In this document: positions 1 to 14,514 of the stretch, one piece after another
How the letters are laid out: each line of letters opens with the position of its first letter
Position numbering within the stretch: the stretch's first letter is position 1
Source of the DNA: Moorella humiferrea
GTDB taxonomy: Bacteria; Bacillota; DSM-521; Neomoorellales; Neomoorellaceae
Assembly (NCBI RefSeq): GCF_039233145.1
Contig: NZ_CP136419.1
Location: 2,607,947 to 2,671,946 of the forward strand
Direction of reading: 5' to 3'
DNA: 64,000 nucleotides
Program-made: the position numbers and the translations under genes
Notes under the pieces: generated by a model
What the model was told of the DNA's origin: nothing
What the model saw: only the letters and a program-made list of their open reading frames with translations
Databases searched by the model: none

Positions 1-512
1 CGCAGGAGTTCCCGCGCTTCCTCGTCGCTTTTAGCCGTAGTCACCATGGTTATTTCCAGTCCCCGGGTCTTATCAATCTTGTCATACTCGATTTCCGGGA
101 AAATCAGCTGCTCCCGCAGTCCCAGAGAATAATTGCCGCGCCCGTCAAAGGCATGGGGCGATACGCCCTGAAAGTCGCGCACCCTGGGCAGGGCTACATT
201 AATCAGGCGGTCGAGGAATTCATACATCCTGTCGCCCCGCAGGGTCACCTTGCAGCCGATGCTGTTTCCCTGACGGAGTTTAAAGGCCGCAATAGATTTT
301 TTCGCCTTGGTGACCACCGGTTTCTGGCCGGTTATGGCCATCAAGTCTTGCACGGCGCTGTCGATAGCCTTGGGATTCTGGGTCGCCTCGCCCACGCCCA
401 TATTAACGACTATTTTTTCCAGCTTCGGGATTTCCATTACATTTTTATAGCCGAATTTTTCCTGCATGTGTTTGCGTATTTCTTTTAGGTATTTTTCTTT
501 CAGCCTAGCCAA
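1..512 (-). CDS. rplE: 50S ribosomal protein L5 (partial, C-terminus cut by window edge)
   Basis: L5 binds 5S rRNA in the central protuberance of the large subunit. The reading frame starts at a TTG at 510-512, preceded by an AAGGAGG Shine-Dalgarno about 8 bases upstream, and runs off the left edge after about 170 codons. The family is about 180 residues, so only some ten residues are missing. The N-terminus (ARLKEKY...), the VNMGVGEA motif and the GNYSLGL segment are typical of L5. It follows rplX by 22 bases in the S10/spc operon. The TTG start is inferred from the ribosome binding site and homolog length. Confidence 0.95.
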   Translation of the reverse strand, partial: MARLKEKYLKEIRKHMQEKFGYKNVMEIPKLEKIVVNMGVGEATQNPKAIDSAVQDLMAITGQKPVVTKAKKSIAAFKLRQGNSIGCKVTLRGDRMYEFLDRLINVALPRVRDFQGVSPHAFDGRGNYSLGLREQLIFPEIEYDKIDKTRGLEITMVTTAKSDEEARELL

Positions 513-534
513 AGCCAGCCCTCCTTTACCTGGG

Positions 535-861
535 CTAATCGATTACTTCGCCACACTTCTTGCACACCCTGGTCTTTGTCCCATCGGCGAGAAACTGTTT
601 GCCGATTCTGGTAGGCCTGTTACATTTGCTACAGAAAAGCATGACGTTACTGCTGGCCACCGGGGCTTCTTTTTCAATGATGCCTCCCTGGGGCATTTTC
701 GGCGTAGGGCGGGTGTGCCGTTTGACAATATTTACCCCTTCAACGATGACCCGGCCCTTCGTACGATCGACGCTCAAGACCTTTCCTTTCTTTCCGGCGT
801 CTTTACCGGTAATAACCATGACCAGGTCGCCTTTTTTTACGTGGACTTTAACTGGAGCCAT
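535..861 (-). CDS. rplX: 50S ribosomal protein L24, zinc-ribbon form
   Basis: L24 is an assembly-initiating 23S rRNA-binding protein. The 108-residue product has the N-terminal KOW segment ([17 protein letters not shown]) and a C-terminal half that carries two CxxC pairs (CSKC and CKKC). The Cys4 arrangement suggests a bound zinc, as in the C+ versions of several ribosomal proteins; many L24 homologs lack these cysteines. It lies between rplN (20 bases upstream) and rplE in the standard order. Zinc binding is inferred from the cysteine spacing only. Confidence 0.97.
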   Translation of the reverse strand: MAPVKVHVKKGDLVMVITGKDAGKKGKVLSVDRTKGRVIVEGVNIVKRHTRPTPKMPQGGIIEKEAPVASSNVMLFCSKCNRPTRIGKQFLADGTKTRVCKKCGEVID

Positions 862-881
862 TCCAGCGCCACCTCCTTAGC

Positions 882-1250
882 TTACAACACTTCCGGCGCC
901 AGGGAAATGATCTTCATAAAATCCTTTTCCCGCAACTCTCTGGCGACCGGGCCAAAGATACGCGTTCCCCGCGGATTGTTTTGCTCGTTGATGATTACCG
1001 CCGCATTTTCATTGAAACGGATATAGGAGCCATCCTCGCGTTTGATGGCTTTGGTTGTCCTCACGACAACCGCCCGTACGACGTCTCCCTTTTTAACCAC
1101 GCCCCCTGGCGTGGCCTCTTTTACGGAGGCTATGATGACGTCACCAACACTGGCGTACCGCCTTTTGGAACCGCCAAGGACCCGGATACACATCAACTTT
1201 CTGGCGCCGGTGTTGTCGCCGACTTTAAGGATCGTCTGCTGCTGGATCAT
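882..1250 (-). CDS. rplN: 50S ribosomal protein L14
   Basis: L14 binds 23S rRNA and forms an intersubunit bridge. The 122-residue product has the normal length and the classic start [18 protein letters not shown] plus the C-terminal [12 protein letters not shown] end. It sits 32 bases after rpsQ and 20 bases before rplX, within one continuous ribosomal protein operon. No anomaly seen. Confidence 0.98.
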   Translation of the reverse strand: MIQQQTILKVGDNTGARKLMCIRVLGGSKRRYASVGDVIIASVKEATPGGVVKKGDVVRAVVVRTTKAIKREDGSYIRFNENAAVIINEQNNPRGTRIFGPVARELREKDFMKIISLAPEVL

Positions 1251-1282
1251 GCTATACCTCCTTCCCGGCGATTTTCGAGGGG

Positions 1283-1537
1283 TTATTTAGCTTTTTCTAA
1301 TATCTCAACTACTCGCCAGCGTTTTTCCTTGCTCAAGGGTCGCGTCTCCATAATTAAAACTTTATCGCCGACGCGGCATTCGTTTTTTTCGTCATGGGCC
1401 TTGAATTTCTTGGTCTTGCGGATGATCTTGCCAAGCAGCGGATGGCGCACGCGGCTCTCTACGGCCACCACCACGGTTTTGTCCATTTTATCGCTTACCA
1501 CGCTGCCGACTCGTGTTTTCCTTTGGTTTCTTTCCAC
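1283..1537 (-). CDS. rpsQ: 30S ribosomal protein S17
   Basis: S17 is a primary 16S rRNA-binding protein of the small subunit body. The 84-residue OB-fold protein shows the family segment [17 protein letters not shown] and the KKFKAHDE motif. It starts 28 bases after rpmC. Length and neighbours are normal for the spc cluster. Confidence 0.98.
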   Translation of the reverse strand: MERNQRKTRVGSVVSDKMDKTVVVAVESRVRHPLLGKIIRKTKKFKAHDEKNECRVGDKVLIMETRPLSKEKRWRVVEILEKAK

Positions 1538-1565
1538 CAGGCCTGCCCCCTTTCTGTATCGATTT

Positions 1566-1769
1566 TTATGCCCGGCCCTGTTTTAGCTCCCGTTCCCGCA
1601 ATATTGTTTTGGCCCGGGCGATGCTGCGACGAACCTCACGCAAACGCATGGGATTGTCCATCTGTCCTGTGGCCAGCTGAAAGCGCAGGTTGAAAAGTTC
1701 CTGCTTCAGCTCACCTACTTTCTGCAGCAGTTCCTCCGTGGTCAATTCCCGAATCTCTTTAGCCTTCAT
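1566..1769 (-). CDS. rpmC: 50S ribosomal protein L29
   Basis: L29 sits at the peptide exit tunnel near L23. The product from the ATG at 1769 is 67 residues ([18 protein letters not shown]...), a normal L29 length. A GTG four codons upstream is possible, but the GGTGAGG ribosome binding site lies right before the ATG, and L29 homologs begin at MKAKEIRE. The start overlaps the rplP stop by 11 bases, suggesting translational coupling. Confidence 0.96.
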   Translation of the reverse strand: MKAKEIRELTTEELLQKVGELKQELFNLRFQLATGQMDNPMRLREVRRSIARAKTILRERELKQGRA

Positions 1770-2193
1770 TGACCTCACCACCCAGTTCCGACCGTTTTAC
1801 AAACTTGGTTTTGATTGGCAGCTTGTGGGAGGCCAATCGCATTGCCTCGCGGGCCACTTCTTCGCTGACACCGGCCATCTCAAAAAGAATGCGACCCGGT
1901 TTTACTACGGCAACCCAGTATTCCGGCGCCCCTTTGCCGCTCCCCATGCGGGTTTCCGCAGGTTTGGCGGTAATCGGCGTGTCGGGAAAGATTTTTATCC
2001 AAACTTTGCCGCCGCGCTTGATATAACGGGTCATGGCGATACGAGCGGCCTCTATTTGACGGCTGGTAACCCACGCGGGCTCCAGGGCCTGCAGCCCGTA
2101 TTCCCCGAACTGGATCTCGTTCCCCCGGGTCGCCTTGCCTTTGGTGCCCGGCCGGTGGGGTTTACGGTATTTGACCCTTTTGGGCATTAACAT
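1759..2193 (-). CDS. rplP: 50S ribosomal protein L16
   Basis: L16 helps shape the A-site of the large subunit. The 144-residue product begins [16 protein letters not shown], matching Firmicute L16 (MLxPKRVKYR), which supports the first ATG; that ATG overlaps the rpsC stop in a TAATG arrangement. The conserved [14 protein letters not shown] segment is present. It overlaps rpmC at its 3' end. Confidence 0.98.
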   Translation of the reverse strand: MLMPKRVKYRKPHRPGTKGKATRGNEIQFGEYGLQALEPAWVTSRQIEAARIAMTRYIKRGGKVWIKIFPDTPITAKPAETRMGSGKGAPEYWVAVVKPGRILFEMAGVSEEVAREAMRLASHKLPIKTKFVKRSELGGEVNEG

Positions 2194-2852
2194 TATTTGC
2201 GGCCCCCTTCCTGCACCTTGGCCCTCTCTGGTAAAACTTCGCCTTTATATATCCAAACCTTGACACCTATTTTACCATAAGTGGTACTCGCCTCAGCAAA
2301 GCCATAGTCGATGTCGGCCCGCAGGGTGTGGAGGGGGACTTTTCCCTCACTGTACCACTCGGTCCGCGCGATCTCGGCCCCGGCCAGGCGTCCGCCGCAG
2401 GCGATTTTAATACCTAAAGCTCCCAAGCGCATGGCACGGCTGACGGCCTGCTTCATGGCCCTCCGGAAGGCAACCCGCTTTTCCAACTGGGCGGCTATGT
2501 TCTCCGCCACCAGCTGGGCGTTGAGCTCCGGCTTTTTGATCTCAACGATGTTGAGATTGATCTGCTTGCCCGTTAAACGTTCCAGTTCCCGGCGCAAGGC
2601 CTCGACTTCGGACCCGCCCCGGCCGATGATAACCCCGGGCCTGGCGGTATTGATAATTACCTTAACGCGATTGGCAGCCCGCTCAATTTCCACGTTGGCA
2701 ATACCGGCCTGATACAGACGTTTTTTGATGAACTCGCGGATTTTCAGGTCCTCGTGGAGCAGAGCTTTATAGTCTTTATCGGCGTACCAACGGGAATCCC
2801 AATCGCGGATAATGCCCAGGCGTAGTCCCTTGGGGTGAACCTTTTGACCCAC
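2193..2852 (-). CDS. rpsC: 30S ribosomal protein S3
   Basis: S3 forms part of the mRNA entry channel and has a KH domain ([18 protein letters not shown], the GxxG loop is IGRGG). The start is taken as the GTG at 2852, giving [13 protein letters not shown] as in homologs; a GGAGG lies 9 bases upstream inside the end of rplV. A longer frame from 2876 would add eight unconserved residues. The product is 219 residues, normal for S3. The stop overlaps the rplP start. Confidence 0.97.
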   Translation of the reverse strand: MGQKVHPKGLRLGIIRDWDSRWYADKDYKALLHEDLKIREFIKKRLYQAGIANVEIERAANRVKVIINTARPGVIIGRGGSEVEALRRELERLTGKQINLNIVEIKKPELNAQLVAENIAAQLEKRVAFRRAMKQAVSRAMRLGALGIKIACGGRLAGAEIARTEWYSEGKVPLHTLRADIDYGFAEASTTYGKIGVKVWIYKGEVLPERAKVQEGGRK

Positions 2853-2856
2853 GAAA

Positions 2857-3195
2857 TCAGTCCTCCTTTTCCCCAACCACCACAGTGATATGGCTGGTCC
2901 GTTTCCGGCGGATATTGGCCCTGCCCATGGCCCGCGGCTGGTAGCGCTTGAGTGTCGGGCCTTCGTCGACGTAAGCCCGGGTCACCACCAATTCGCTGGC
3001 GTCCAAATCGTAATTATGCTCGGCATTGGCGACGGCCGACTTCAGCACTTTGGCCACCGCCCGGGCCCCCCGTTTCGGCGTCACCATTAAAATGGCCTCC
3101 GCCTCGCGGACGCTTTTGCCGCGGATCAAATCGACTACCTGGCGGACGCGCCGCGGGGAAATCCGGATGTATTTGGCTACCGCCCTTGCTTCCAT
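2857..3195 (-). CDS. rplV: 50S ribosomal protein L22
   Basis: L22 lines the exit tunnel; its beta-hairpin tip is the site of macrolide effects. The 112-residue product has the [17 protein letters not shown] start and the hairpin region near [15 protein letters not shown]. Its 3' end holds the ribosome binding site for rpsC, four bases beyond its stop. Length and order are standard. Confidence 0.98.
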   Translation of the reverse strand: MEARAVAKYIRISPRRVRQVVDLIRGKSVREAEAILMVTPKRGARAVAKVLKSAVANAEHNYDLDASELVVTRAYVDEGPTLKRYQPRAMGRANIRRKRTSHITVVVGEKED

Positions 3196-3206
3196 CTGTC
3201 TACCCC

Positions 3207-3491
3207 CTACTTCAGCGCTGTTGAACGCTCCGTGTGGGCGCCGTGCCCCCGGAAGACTCGCGTGGGGGCAAATTCGCCCAGCTTGTGCCCGACCATGTCT
3301 TCCGTGATATAAATCGGGACATGCTTGCGCCCGTCATGGACGGCAATGGTGTGTCCCACCATTTCCGGAAAAATTGTCGAACGGCGCGACCAGGTTTTAA
3401 TAACCCGTTTCGTGCCCTTTTCGTTCATTTCGATAATTTTTTTCAGGAGCTTTTCATCACAATACGGCCCCTTTTTCAGGGAACGGCCCAT
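3207..3491 (-). CDS. rpsS: 30S ribosomal protein S19
   Basis: S19 is in the head of the small subunit near the A-site tRNA. The start is the ATG at 3491 ([14 protein letters not shown]), preceded by AAAGGAGG at good spacing; a longer frame from 3509 would read the ribosome binding site as protein. The product is 94 residues, as expected, with the [16 protein letters not shown] core. It is 11 bases upstream of rplV. Confidence 0.98.
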   Translation of the reverse strand: MGRSLKKGPYCDEKLLKKIIEMNEKGTKRVIKTWSRRSTIFPEMVGHTIAVHDGRKHVPIYITEDMVGHKLGEFAPTRVFRGHGAHTERSTALK

Positions 3492-3512
3492 ATAGGAACC
3501 TCCTTTCACCCC

Positions 3513-4343
3513 TTATCCATTCCGGCGCTTGACAATCAACTTGTCACTGGGTTTGCGCTTTTTACGCGTCTTTACGCCAAGGGCCGGCTTGCCCCACGGT
3601 GTTACCGGATGTTTACGACCGACGGGAGCCTTCCCTTCACCGCCGCCATGGGGATGGTCTACAGGATTCATAACTACGCCCCGCACCGACGGTCTGATAC
3701 CCAGCCAGCGACTGCGCCCTGCCTTGCCGATGGTAATGTTTTCCCAGTCTAGATTACCCACCTGACCGATGGTTGCCCGGCATTCCTCTTTGACCTTACG
3801 CAGCTCTCCGGAAGGAAGCCTTAAGAGGGCATAGCCGTTTTCCTTGGCCATCAGCTGGGCGCTGGTTCCGGCAGCCCTGACCATTTGCCCGCCTTTGCCG
3901 GGTTTGAGCTCGATGTTGTGCACTAGGGTGCCTACGGGAATCCTGCTCAAGGGCAGGGCATTGCCGATTTTGATGTCCGCATCCGGTCCGCTGACAACCT
4001 GATCGCCCACCCGCAGGTTTTCCGGCGCCAGGATGTAACGTTTTTCCCCGTCGGCATAACTTATCAGGGCGATGTTGGCCGAACGGTTGGGATCGTACTC
4101 GATTGTTTCCACGCGGCCGGGAATACCGTCTTTATCCCTTTTAAAGTCGATTATTCTGTACAGGCGTTTATGTCCCCCGCCCCGGTGTCTGACGGTTAGC
4201 CTTCCCTGGTTGTTGCGCCCCCCGGTCTTCTTCAAAGGAGCCACCAGGGGTTTATACGGTTCCACCGCAGTGATTTCTTCGAAGGTGGAAACAGTCATTT
4301 GCCGCAGGCCGGGAGATGTCGGTTTAAACTTTTTAATGCCCAT
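3513..4343 (-). CDS. rplB: 50S ribosomal protein L2
   Basis: L2 is needed for subunit association and lies near the peptidyl transferase centre. The 276-residue protein has the [20 protein letters not shown]-terminal part and the C-terminal [15 protein letters not shown] loop with the conserved histidine. Length is typical. Located between rplW and rpsS in the S10 operon order. Confidence 0.98.
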   Translation of the reverse strand: MGIKKFKPTSPGLRQMTVSTFEEITAVEPYKPLVAPLKKTGGRNNQGRLTVRHRGGGHKRLYRIIDFKRDKDGIPGRVETIEYDPNRSANIALISYADGEKRYILAPENLRVGDQVVSGPDADIKIGNALPLSRIPVGTLVHNIELKPGKGGQMVRAAGTSAQLMAKENGYALLRLPSGELRKVKEECRATIGQVGNLDWENITIGKAGRSRWLGIRPSVRGVVMNPVDHPHGGGEGKAPVGRKHPVTPWGKPALGVKTRKKRKPSDKLIVKRRNG

Positions 4344-4367
4344 CTTGCTTCTCTCCTTGATCTTAAG

Positions 4368-4658
4368 CTACTCCAGGCCTTCAAAGACCTTAATTTTATC
4401 GCCCGGTCTGAGGGTGACAATAGCTTTCTTCCGGTCCGGCTGACGTCCTGCGAAGCGGCCTACCCGCCGTAATTTGCCGCGATCCATTAAAGTATTAACC
4501 TTGAGGACTTTAACGTTAAACAGTTTTTCAATGGCGTTTTTGATTTCAATTTTATTGGCGTTGCGATCAACGATAAAGGTATATTTGTTTTCGGCCATGA
4601 GGGCCGTCGATTTTTCCGTTACCAGAGGCTGGAGGATTATTTCTTCAGGTGCCCGCAT
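4368..4658 (-). CDS. rplW: 50S ribosomal protein L23
   Basis: L23 surrounds the exit tunnel and docks trigger factor and SRP. The 96-residue protein has the [15 protein letters not shown] start and [15 protein letters not shown] core typical of bacterial L23. It is 45 bases after rplD and 24 bases before rplB. The gap to rplD (4659-4703) holds only the ribosome binding site. Confidence 0.98.
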   Translation of the reverse strand: MRAPEEIILQPLVTEKSTALMAENKYTFIVDRNANKIEIKNAIEKLFNVKVLKVNTLMDRGKLRRVGRFAGRQPDRKKAIVTLRPGDKIKVFEGLE

Positions 4659-4703
4659 CTAGCCGCCACCTCCTTTGTTTTGTGGGCAGGACCGTTTTTT
4701 AAA

Positions 4704-5354
4704 TTACTGGGCCACCGCCTTCTGGTCCTCCGGCAAGAGGGCCTCTTCTACCCTGGATACGGCTTCTTTAGTAATGACCAGCTTGTCGTGGGCCAGAATG
4801 TCGTAAACGTTCAGTCCCGCGGCTGGTAGCCATGTAACCCCCGGCAGGTTGCGTGCCGAAAGGGCGACGTTTTGCTCATTGCCGGCGGTAACGATAAGGG
4901 CTTTGTTGTTTACGTTCAGGGCCTTTAGTACGGCGACCATATCCTTGGTCCGGGGCTTTGTCAGTGTTAAATCCTCCAGGACAATTAGTTCGCCGTCGCG
5001 GACTTTGGCCGTCAATGCCGATTTGAGTGCCAGGCGGCGTACCTTTTTGGGTAATTTAAAACTATAATCCCGCGGCTTGGGTCCGAAAATCACTGCACCA
5101 CCGCGCCACAGGGGAGAACGAATGCTGCCGGCTCTGGCGCGGCCCGTACCCTTCTGGCGCCAGGGTTTGCGACCGCCGCCGCTGACCTCGGCCCACCCTT
5201 TGGTGGACGCCGTACCCCGTCGCCGGCTAGCCAGCTGCATAATGACCGCCTGGTGGAGAACGGCTTCATTGACCTCGCCACCGAAGACGCGGTCGTCGAG
5301 GTCGATCTCCCCGACCTGCTGGCCTAACGTATTATACACGGCTACTCTGGGCAT
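4704..5354 (-). CDS. rplD: 50S ribosomal protein L4
   Basis: L4 binds 23S rRNA domain I and extends a loop into the exit tunnel. The 216-residue product shows the [19 protein letters not shown] loop, the hallmark of L4. It begins four bases after rplC. No leader resembling the E. coli S10 autogenous control site was recognised. Confidence 0.98.
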   Translation of the reverse strand: MPRVAVYNTLGQQVGEIDLDDRVFGGEVNEAVLHQAVIMQLASRRRGTASTKGWAEVSGGGRKPWRQKGTGRARAGSIRSPLWRGGAVIFGPKPRDYSFKLPKKVRRLALKSALTAKVRDGELIVLEDLTLTKPRTKDMVAVLKALNVNNKALIVTAGNEQNVALSARNLPGVTWLPAAGLNVYDILAHDKLVITKEAVSRVEEALLPEDQKAVAQ

Positions 5355-5358
5355 CGCC

Positions 5359-5988
5359 TTAGCCTCCCTTAACCGAATTCTTGATAATCAACAATCCCCG
5401 GCGCGGTCCCGGTACAGAACCCTTGATCAACAGCAGGTTGCGTTCCGGATCGTTTTTAACTACCTCAAGACCAAGGACGGTAACCCTTTCTGCGCCGAGA
5501 TGCCCGGGCAGCCGACGGCCTTTAAAAACACGGGCCGGACCTTTGGCCGCCAGTGACCCCGGCCGGCGATGATACTTGGAACCGTGTTCCATGGGTCCCC
5601 GGTGAAAACCGTGGCGCTTGATGCCACCGGCAAAGCCTTTACCCTTGGATATGCCCGTAACGTCGACTTTTTCGCCGGGGCTGAATATGTCGACTTTAAT
5701 TTCCTGTCCTACTTGATAATTTTCGGCATCTTCCAGCCGCAGTTCCCGCACATAACGAAAGGGGGTTACCCCTGCTTTGCTGAAATGCCCCCGCAGCGGC
5801 TTGTTAACTTTATTCTCTTTTACAGGTTCAAAGCCGACCTGCAGTGCTGCATAACCGTCGTTTTCCACCGTCTTTTTCTGAATCACGACGCAGGGACCGG
5901 CCTGGATCACCGTCACCGGTATGGCCCTTCCGGCCTCGTCGAAAATCTGGGTCATGCCCAGCTTTTTCCCTAAAATACCTTTGCGCAC
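5359..5988 (-). CDS. rplC: 50S ribosomal protein L3
   Basis: L3 organises the peptidyl transferase region. The 209-residue protein starts [18 protein letters not shown] and carries the [18 protein letters not shown] segment, with the glutamine methylated in some bacteria replaced by the local sequence context not resolved here. It follows rpsJ by 14 bases. Normal size for a Firmicute L3. Confidence 0.98.
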   Translation of the reverse strand: MRKGILGKKLGMTQIFDEAGRAIPVTVIQAGPCVVIQKKTVENDGYAALQVGFEPVKENKVNKPLRGHFSKAGVTPFRYVRELRLEDAENYQVGQEIKVDIFSPGEKVDVTGISKGKGFAGGIKRHGFHRGPMEHGSKYHRRPGSLAAKGPARVFKGRRLPGHLGAERVTVLGLEVVKNDPERNLLLIKGSVPGPRRGLLIIKNSVKGG

Positions 5989-6002
5989 CCTGTTACTACC
6001 CC

Positions 6003-6311
6003 CTACAGTTTGATCTCAATGTCAACCCCTGCCGGGAGATCCAGGCGCATCAATGCGTCAACCGTTTTGGGCGTCGGTTCGTGAATGTCGATTAAACGCT
6101 TGTGGGTACGCATTTCAAATTGCTCCCGGGAATCTTTATTAACATGGGGTGAACGTAGTATGGTAAAAATGGTCTTCTCCGTCGGCAGCGGGATGGGGCC
6201 GGAAACAATTGCCCCCGTGCGCCTTGCCGTCTCGACGATCTTCTGGGACGATTGGTCCAGCAGGCGGTGATCAAAGGCTTTAAGACGGATGCGGATTTTC
6301 TGCCTGGCCAT
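6003..6311 (-). CDS. rpsJ: 30S ribosomal protein S10 (NusE)
   Basis: S10 acts in the small subunit head and, as NusE, in transcription antitermination. The ATG at 6311 gives [15 protein letters not shown] and a 102-residue product, exactly the usual size; GGAGGG lies just upstream, and the seven extra codons of a longer frame are not conserved. It is the first gene of the S10 cluster and follows tuf after a strong hairpin (6338-6362). Confidence 0.98.
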   Translation of the reverse strand: MARQKIRIRLKAFDHRLLDQSSQKIVETARRTGAIVSGPIPLPTEKTIFTILRSPHVNKDSREQFEMRTHKRLIDIHEPTPKTVDALMRLDLPAGVDIEIKL

Positions 6312-6337
6312 TGGGCGTTTTCCCTCCTTCATGGCAC

Positions 6338-6362
6338 GGGATCAGGCAAAACGCCTGATCCC
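6338..6362 (-). other. Perfect hairpin between tuf and rpsJ
   Basis: A 10-bp perfect inverted repeat (GGGATCAGGC with its complement, 5-base loop) lies between the tuf stop and the rpsJ ribosome binding site, and GGCA/TGCC outside it could extend the stem past one bulged base. No T-run follows on the minus strand, so it is not a standard terminator. It could be an mRNA processing or stability element separating tuf from the S10 operon. Confidence 0.6.
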
Positions 6363-6373
6363 TGCCAGGATAA

Positions 6374-7576
<1,203 letters not shown>

Positions 7577-7608
7577 TCTCCTTTTGCCTCCTCCTAAAAA
7601 CTCTTGTA

Positions 7609-7637
7609 CCGGCCTTTAGCCAGGTGCTAAGGGCCGG
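7609..7637 (-). other. Hairpin between fusA and tuf
   Basis: An inverted repeat CCGGCC...GGCCGG with an extended stem (CTTAGC pairing with GCTAAAG) lies in the 89-base fusA-tuf gap. On the minus strand it is followed by TACAAGAGTTTTTAGG, so the T-run is offset by about nine bases. It may be a weak attenuator or an mRNA stability element letting tuf accumulate separately. Confidence 0.5.
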
Positions 7638-7665
7638 TTTCGCCTTCGTATAAATTCTTTTATGC

Positions 7666-9744
7666 TTAAGCTCCCTGGCGCTTGGCTATGATTTCCTCGG
7701 CAATGTTCTGGGGTACCTCTTCATAATGATCGAACTGCATGACGTATGTCCCCCTCCCCTGGGTACGCGACCGCAGGTCGGTGGCATAGCCAAACATTTC
7801 AGCCAGGGGTACAAAAGCGCGTATGACTTGGGCGCCGGCTCGCGGTTCCATGCCTTCCAAACGGCCGCGGCGGGCGTTCAAGTCACCGATGACGTCGCCC
7901 ATGTATTCCTCCGGCACCACCACTTCCACCTTCATAATGGGTTCCAGCAGCACCGGACCGGCCTTCTTGGCGGCATCTTTAAAGGCTAAAGAACCGGCGA
8001 TTTTAAAGGCCATTTCTGAAGAGTCGACTTCGTGGTAAGAACCATCCACCAGAGATACTTTGACGTCCACCACCGGGTAACCGGCAAGAACCCCGTTGTT
8101 CATGGCTTCCTGGATGCCGGCATCTACCGCCGGTACATATTCTTTCGGCACTACACCGCCGACAATTTTATTCACAAATTCATAGCCCTTACCCCGTTCC
8201 TGGGGCTCCACTTCAATAACTACATGGCCGTACTGGCCGCGACCGCCCGTCTGGCGGATGAACTTGCCTTCGGCCTTAACCGGGCGGCGAATGGTTTCTT
8301 TATAGGCCACCTGGGGCCGGCCGACGTTGGCTCCCACCTTGAACTCCCGCATGAGGCGATCGACGATTATTTCCAGGTGCAACTCGCCCATACCAGAGAT
8401 GATGGTCTGGCCGGTTTCCGGGTCGGTGTGTATTTTAAAGGTAGGGTCTTCTTCGGCCAGCTTCTGCAATGCCGTACTCAACTTTTCTTGATCGGCCTTT
8501 GTCTTGGGTTCAATGGCCACGGAGATTACGGGTTCTGGAAACTCCATGGATTCCAGGATAATAGGATGCTGTTCATCACACAGGGTATCGCCCGTAGTCG
8601 TCTCCTTCAGCCCTACGGCCGCGGCAATATCACCGGCGTAGGCCTCGTCGACTTCCTCACGATGATTGGCATGCATGCGCAAGATCCGGCCGATGCGCTC
8701 CCGGCGCCCCTTGGTGGAATTGTATACATAAGAACCGGATTTTATCGTGCCGGAATAGACCCGGAAAAAGGTCAGCTTGCCCACGTAAGGATCGGCCATG
8801 ATTTTAAACGCCAGGGCGGCAAAGGGCTCGTTATCGCTGGAGTGGCGTTCGTCTTCCGCACCCGTTTCCGGATCAATGCCGTGGATTGCCGGTATATCCG
8901 TCGGCGCCGGCAAGAAATCTACCACCGCATCCAGCAGCGGCTGGACGCCTTTATTTTTAAAGGAAGAACCACAGAGTACCGGGACCATTTTCACGGCGAT
9001 GGTCGCCTTGCGAATACCGGCCTTGATCTCTTCTTCCGTCAGTTCTTCGCCTTCAAGGTATTTAACCATTAACTCTTCGTCGCTTTCGGCGACGGCTTCC
9101 AACAGCTTTTCCCGATATTCGCGCACTAGGTCTTCCATATCCGCCGGAATGGGCCCTTCTTCGATAACCGTCCCTAGCTCGTCGGGAAAATAAAGGGCCT
9201 TCATTCTAATCAAATCTACCATGCCGCGGAAGTTTTCCTCGGCGCCGATGGGCAGCTGAATGGGTACCGGGTTTGCACCCAGACGCTCGGCGATCATCTT
9301 GACGCCCCGGAAGAAATCGGCACCAACGCGGTCCATTTTATTAATATAAGCAATCCGGGGAACACCGTATTTATCTGCCTGTCGCCATACCGTTTCCGAC
9401 TGGGGTTCGACCCCGCCTACGGAGCAGAACACGGCAATGGCGCCATCGAGGACGCGCAGGGAGCGTTCTACTTCCACCGTAAAATCCACGTGCCCAGGCG
9501 TGTCAATAATGTTGATGCGATGGTCACGCCAAAAGCACGTTGTGGCGGCGGAGGTAATGGTAATACCCCGTTCCTGTTCCTGAACCATCCAGTCCATCGT
9601 GGCATTGCCGTCGTGGACTTCTCCTAAGCGATGCACGCGGCCGGTGTAAAATAAAATCCTCTCGGTGGTAGTGGTCTTACCGGCATCGATGTGGGCCATG
9701 ATGCCGATGTTACGGGTTTTTTCTAATGGGTATTCCCTTGCCAT
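7666..9744 (-). CDS. fusA: Elongation factor G
   Basis: EF-G is the translocation GTPase. The 692-residue protein has P-loop AHIDAGKT (17-24), DTPGH (81-85) and NKMD (135-138), followed by domains II-V ending near [13 protein letters not shown]. Full length and no frameshift. It sits between rpsG (90 bases upstream) and tuf in the str operon order rpsL-rpsG-fusA-tuf. It does not look like an EF-G2 paralog because it is in the canonical operon. Confidence 0.99.
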   Translation of the reverse strand: MAREYPLEKTRNIGIMAHIDAGKTTTTERILFYTGRVHRLGEVHDGNATMDWMVQEQERGITITSAATTCFWRDHRINIIDTPGHVDFTVEVERSLRVLDGAIAVFCSVGGVEPQSETVWRQADKYGVPRIAYINKMDRVGADFFRGVKMIAERLGANPVPIQLPIGAEENFRGMVDLIRMKALYFPDELGTVIEEGPIPADMEDLVREYREKLLEAVAESDEELMVKYLEGEELTEEEIKAGIRKATIAVKMVPVLCGSSFKNKGVQPLLDAVVDFLPAPTDIPAIHGIDPETGAEDERHSSDNEPFAALAFKIMADPYVGKLTFFRVYSGTIKSGSYVYNSTKGRRERIGRILRMHANHREEVDEAYAGDIAAAVGLKETTTGDTLCDEQHPIILESMEFPEPVISVAIEPKTKADQEKLSTALQKLAEEDPTFKIHTDPETGQTIISGMGELHLEIIVDRLMREFKVGANVGRPQVAYKETIRRPVKAEGKFIRQTGGRGQYGHVVIEVEPQERGKGYEFVNKIVGGVVPKEYVPAVDAGIQEAMNNGVLAGYPVVDVKVSLVDGSYHEVDSSEMAFKIAGSLAFKDAAKKAGPVLLEPIMKVEVVVPEEYMGDVIGDLNARRGRLEGMEPRAGAQVIRAFVPLAEMFGYATDLRSRTQGRGTYVMQFDHYEEVPQNIAEEIIAKRQGA

Positions 9745-9834
9745 ATGGTTTCTTCCCTTCTATCAATCAGGTTTCAGGTACCGGTGGCCGCCGTGAGGCG
9801 CGGCCCCCAGTTCCTGGGCCCCTGACCCCCACGC

Positions 9835-10308
<474 letters not shown>

Positions 10309-10324
10309 TTATCCCCCCTTACCA

Positions 10325-10699
10325 CTACTTTTTGGGCCGTTTGGCCCCGTATTTGGAGCGGCCCTGGTTGCGGTTCTGAACGCCGGCAGCATCGAGGGCT
10401 CCCCTGATTATATGATACCTGACACCGGGCAAATCCTTCACCCTGCCCCCTCGTACCAGGACCACCGAGTGTTCCTGTAGATTGTGGCCTATTCCGGGGA
10501 TGTAGGCGGTTACCTCAATGCCGTTGGTGAGGCGCACCCTGGCGACTTTGCGCAGGGCCGAATTGGGTTTTTTAGGCGTCGTGGTATAGACGCGGGTACA
10601 TACCCCCCGTTTTTGCGGACATTCCTTTAAGGCGGGGGCCGTCGACTTTTTTACGACCTTTTCCCGCGCCTCCCGTACCAGCTGCTGGATTGTCGGCAC
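10325..10699 (-). CDS. rpsL: 30S ribosomal protein S12
   Basis: S12 controls decoding accuracy and is the streptomycin site. The KPNSALRK and [15 protein letters not shown] motifs, including the lysines altered in streptomycin resistance, are present in wild-type form. Two GTG codons compete as start (10708 and 10699). The AAGGAGG ends next to the first and lies 8 bases from the second, and homologs begin MPTI, so 10699 is chosen, giving 124 residues. Confidence 0.97.
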   Translation of the reverse strand: MPTIQQLVREAREKVVKKSTAPALKECPQKRGVCTRVYTTTPKKPNSALRKVARVRLTNGIEVTAYIPGIGHNLQEHSVVLVRGGRVKDLPGVRYHIIRGALDAAGVQNRNQGRSKYGAKRPKK

Positions 10700-10720
10700 T
10701 CCTTCCACCTCCTTCCCCGG

Positions 10721-10972
10721 TTATTCTTCCAGGATGACGGCTGAGGCCGAGCCCACTTCAATGCCGCAGGTCCGGCCCAGCTCTTTCATGGAATCTACTT
10801 CTATTATTTCCACACCCCGGGCGCGACATAGCTCACGTAGCGGCCCGGTGACGTGGGGCTCGGCATCCCTGGCAATATAGACCACCCGGGCTGTCCCCTT
10901 CATTACCGCCTTGGTGACCTGCTTGGTGCCGACTACCTTCTTTTTGGCCACCCGCAAACGCTCATAGGACAT
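10721..10972 (-). CDS. L7Ae-family ribosomal protein (YbxF-like)
   Basis: Small 83-residue L7Ae/L30e/Gadd45-fold protein, the family that binds kink-turn RNA. The segment KKKVVGTKQVTKAVMKGTA and the AxxRGVEII part are typical of the Firmicute YbxF/YlxQ group. The start is the ATG at 10972 (MSYERLRV), with a GGGGGTTGT site upstream. It sits between rpoC and rpsL, as in Bacillus. In Bacillus the homolog is a non-essential ribosome-associated protein; the same role is inferred here. Confidence 0.9.
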   Translation of the reverse strand: MSYERLRVAKKKVVGTKQVTKAVMKGTARVVYIARDAEPHVTGPLRELCRARGVEIIEVDSMKELGRTCGIEVGSASAVILEE

Positions 10973-11010
10973 AATACAACCCCCCTGGGCAGTCACACTT
11001 TTTTATACTA

Positions 11011-14511
<3,501 letters not shown>

Positions 14512-14514
14512 TAT

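Noticed and set aside
8032..9072. Long plus-strand open frame of 346 codons
   Set aside because: It is antisense to fusA, which has all EF-G motifs; the frame is a by-product of GC-rich codon use and shows no domain pattern.
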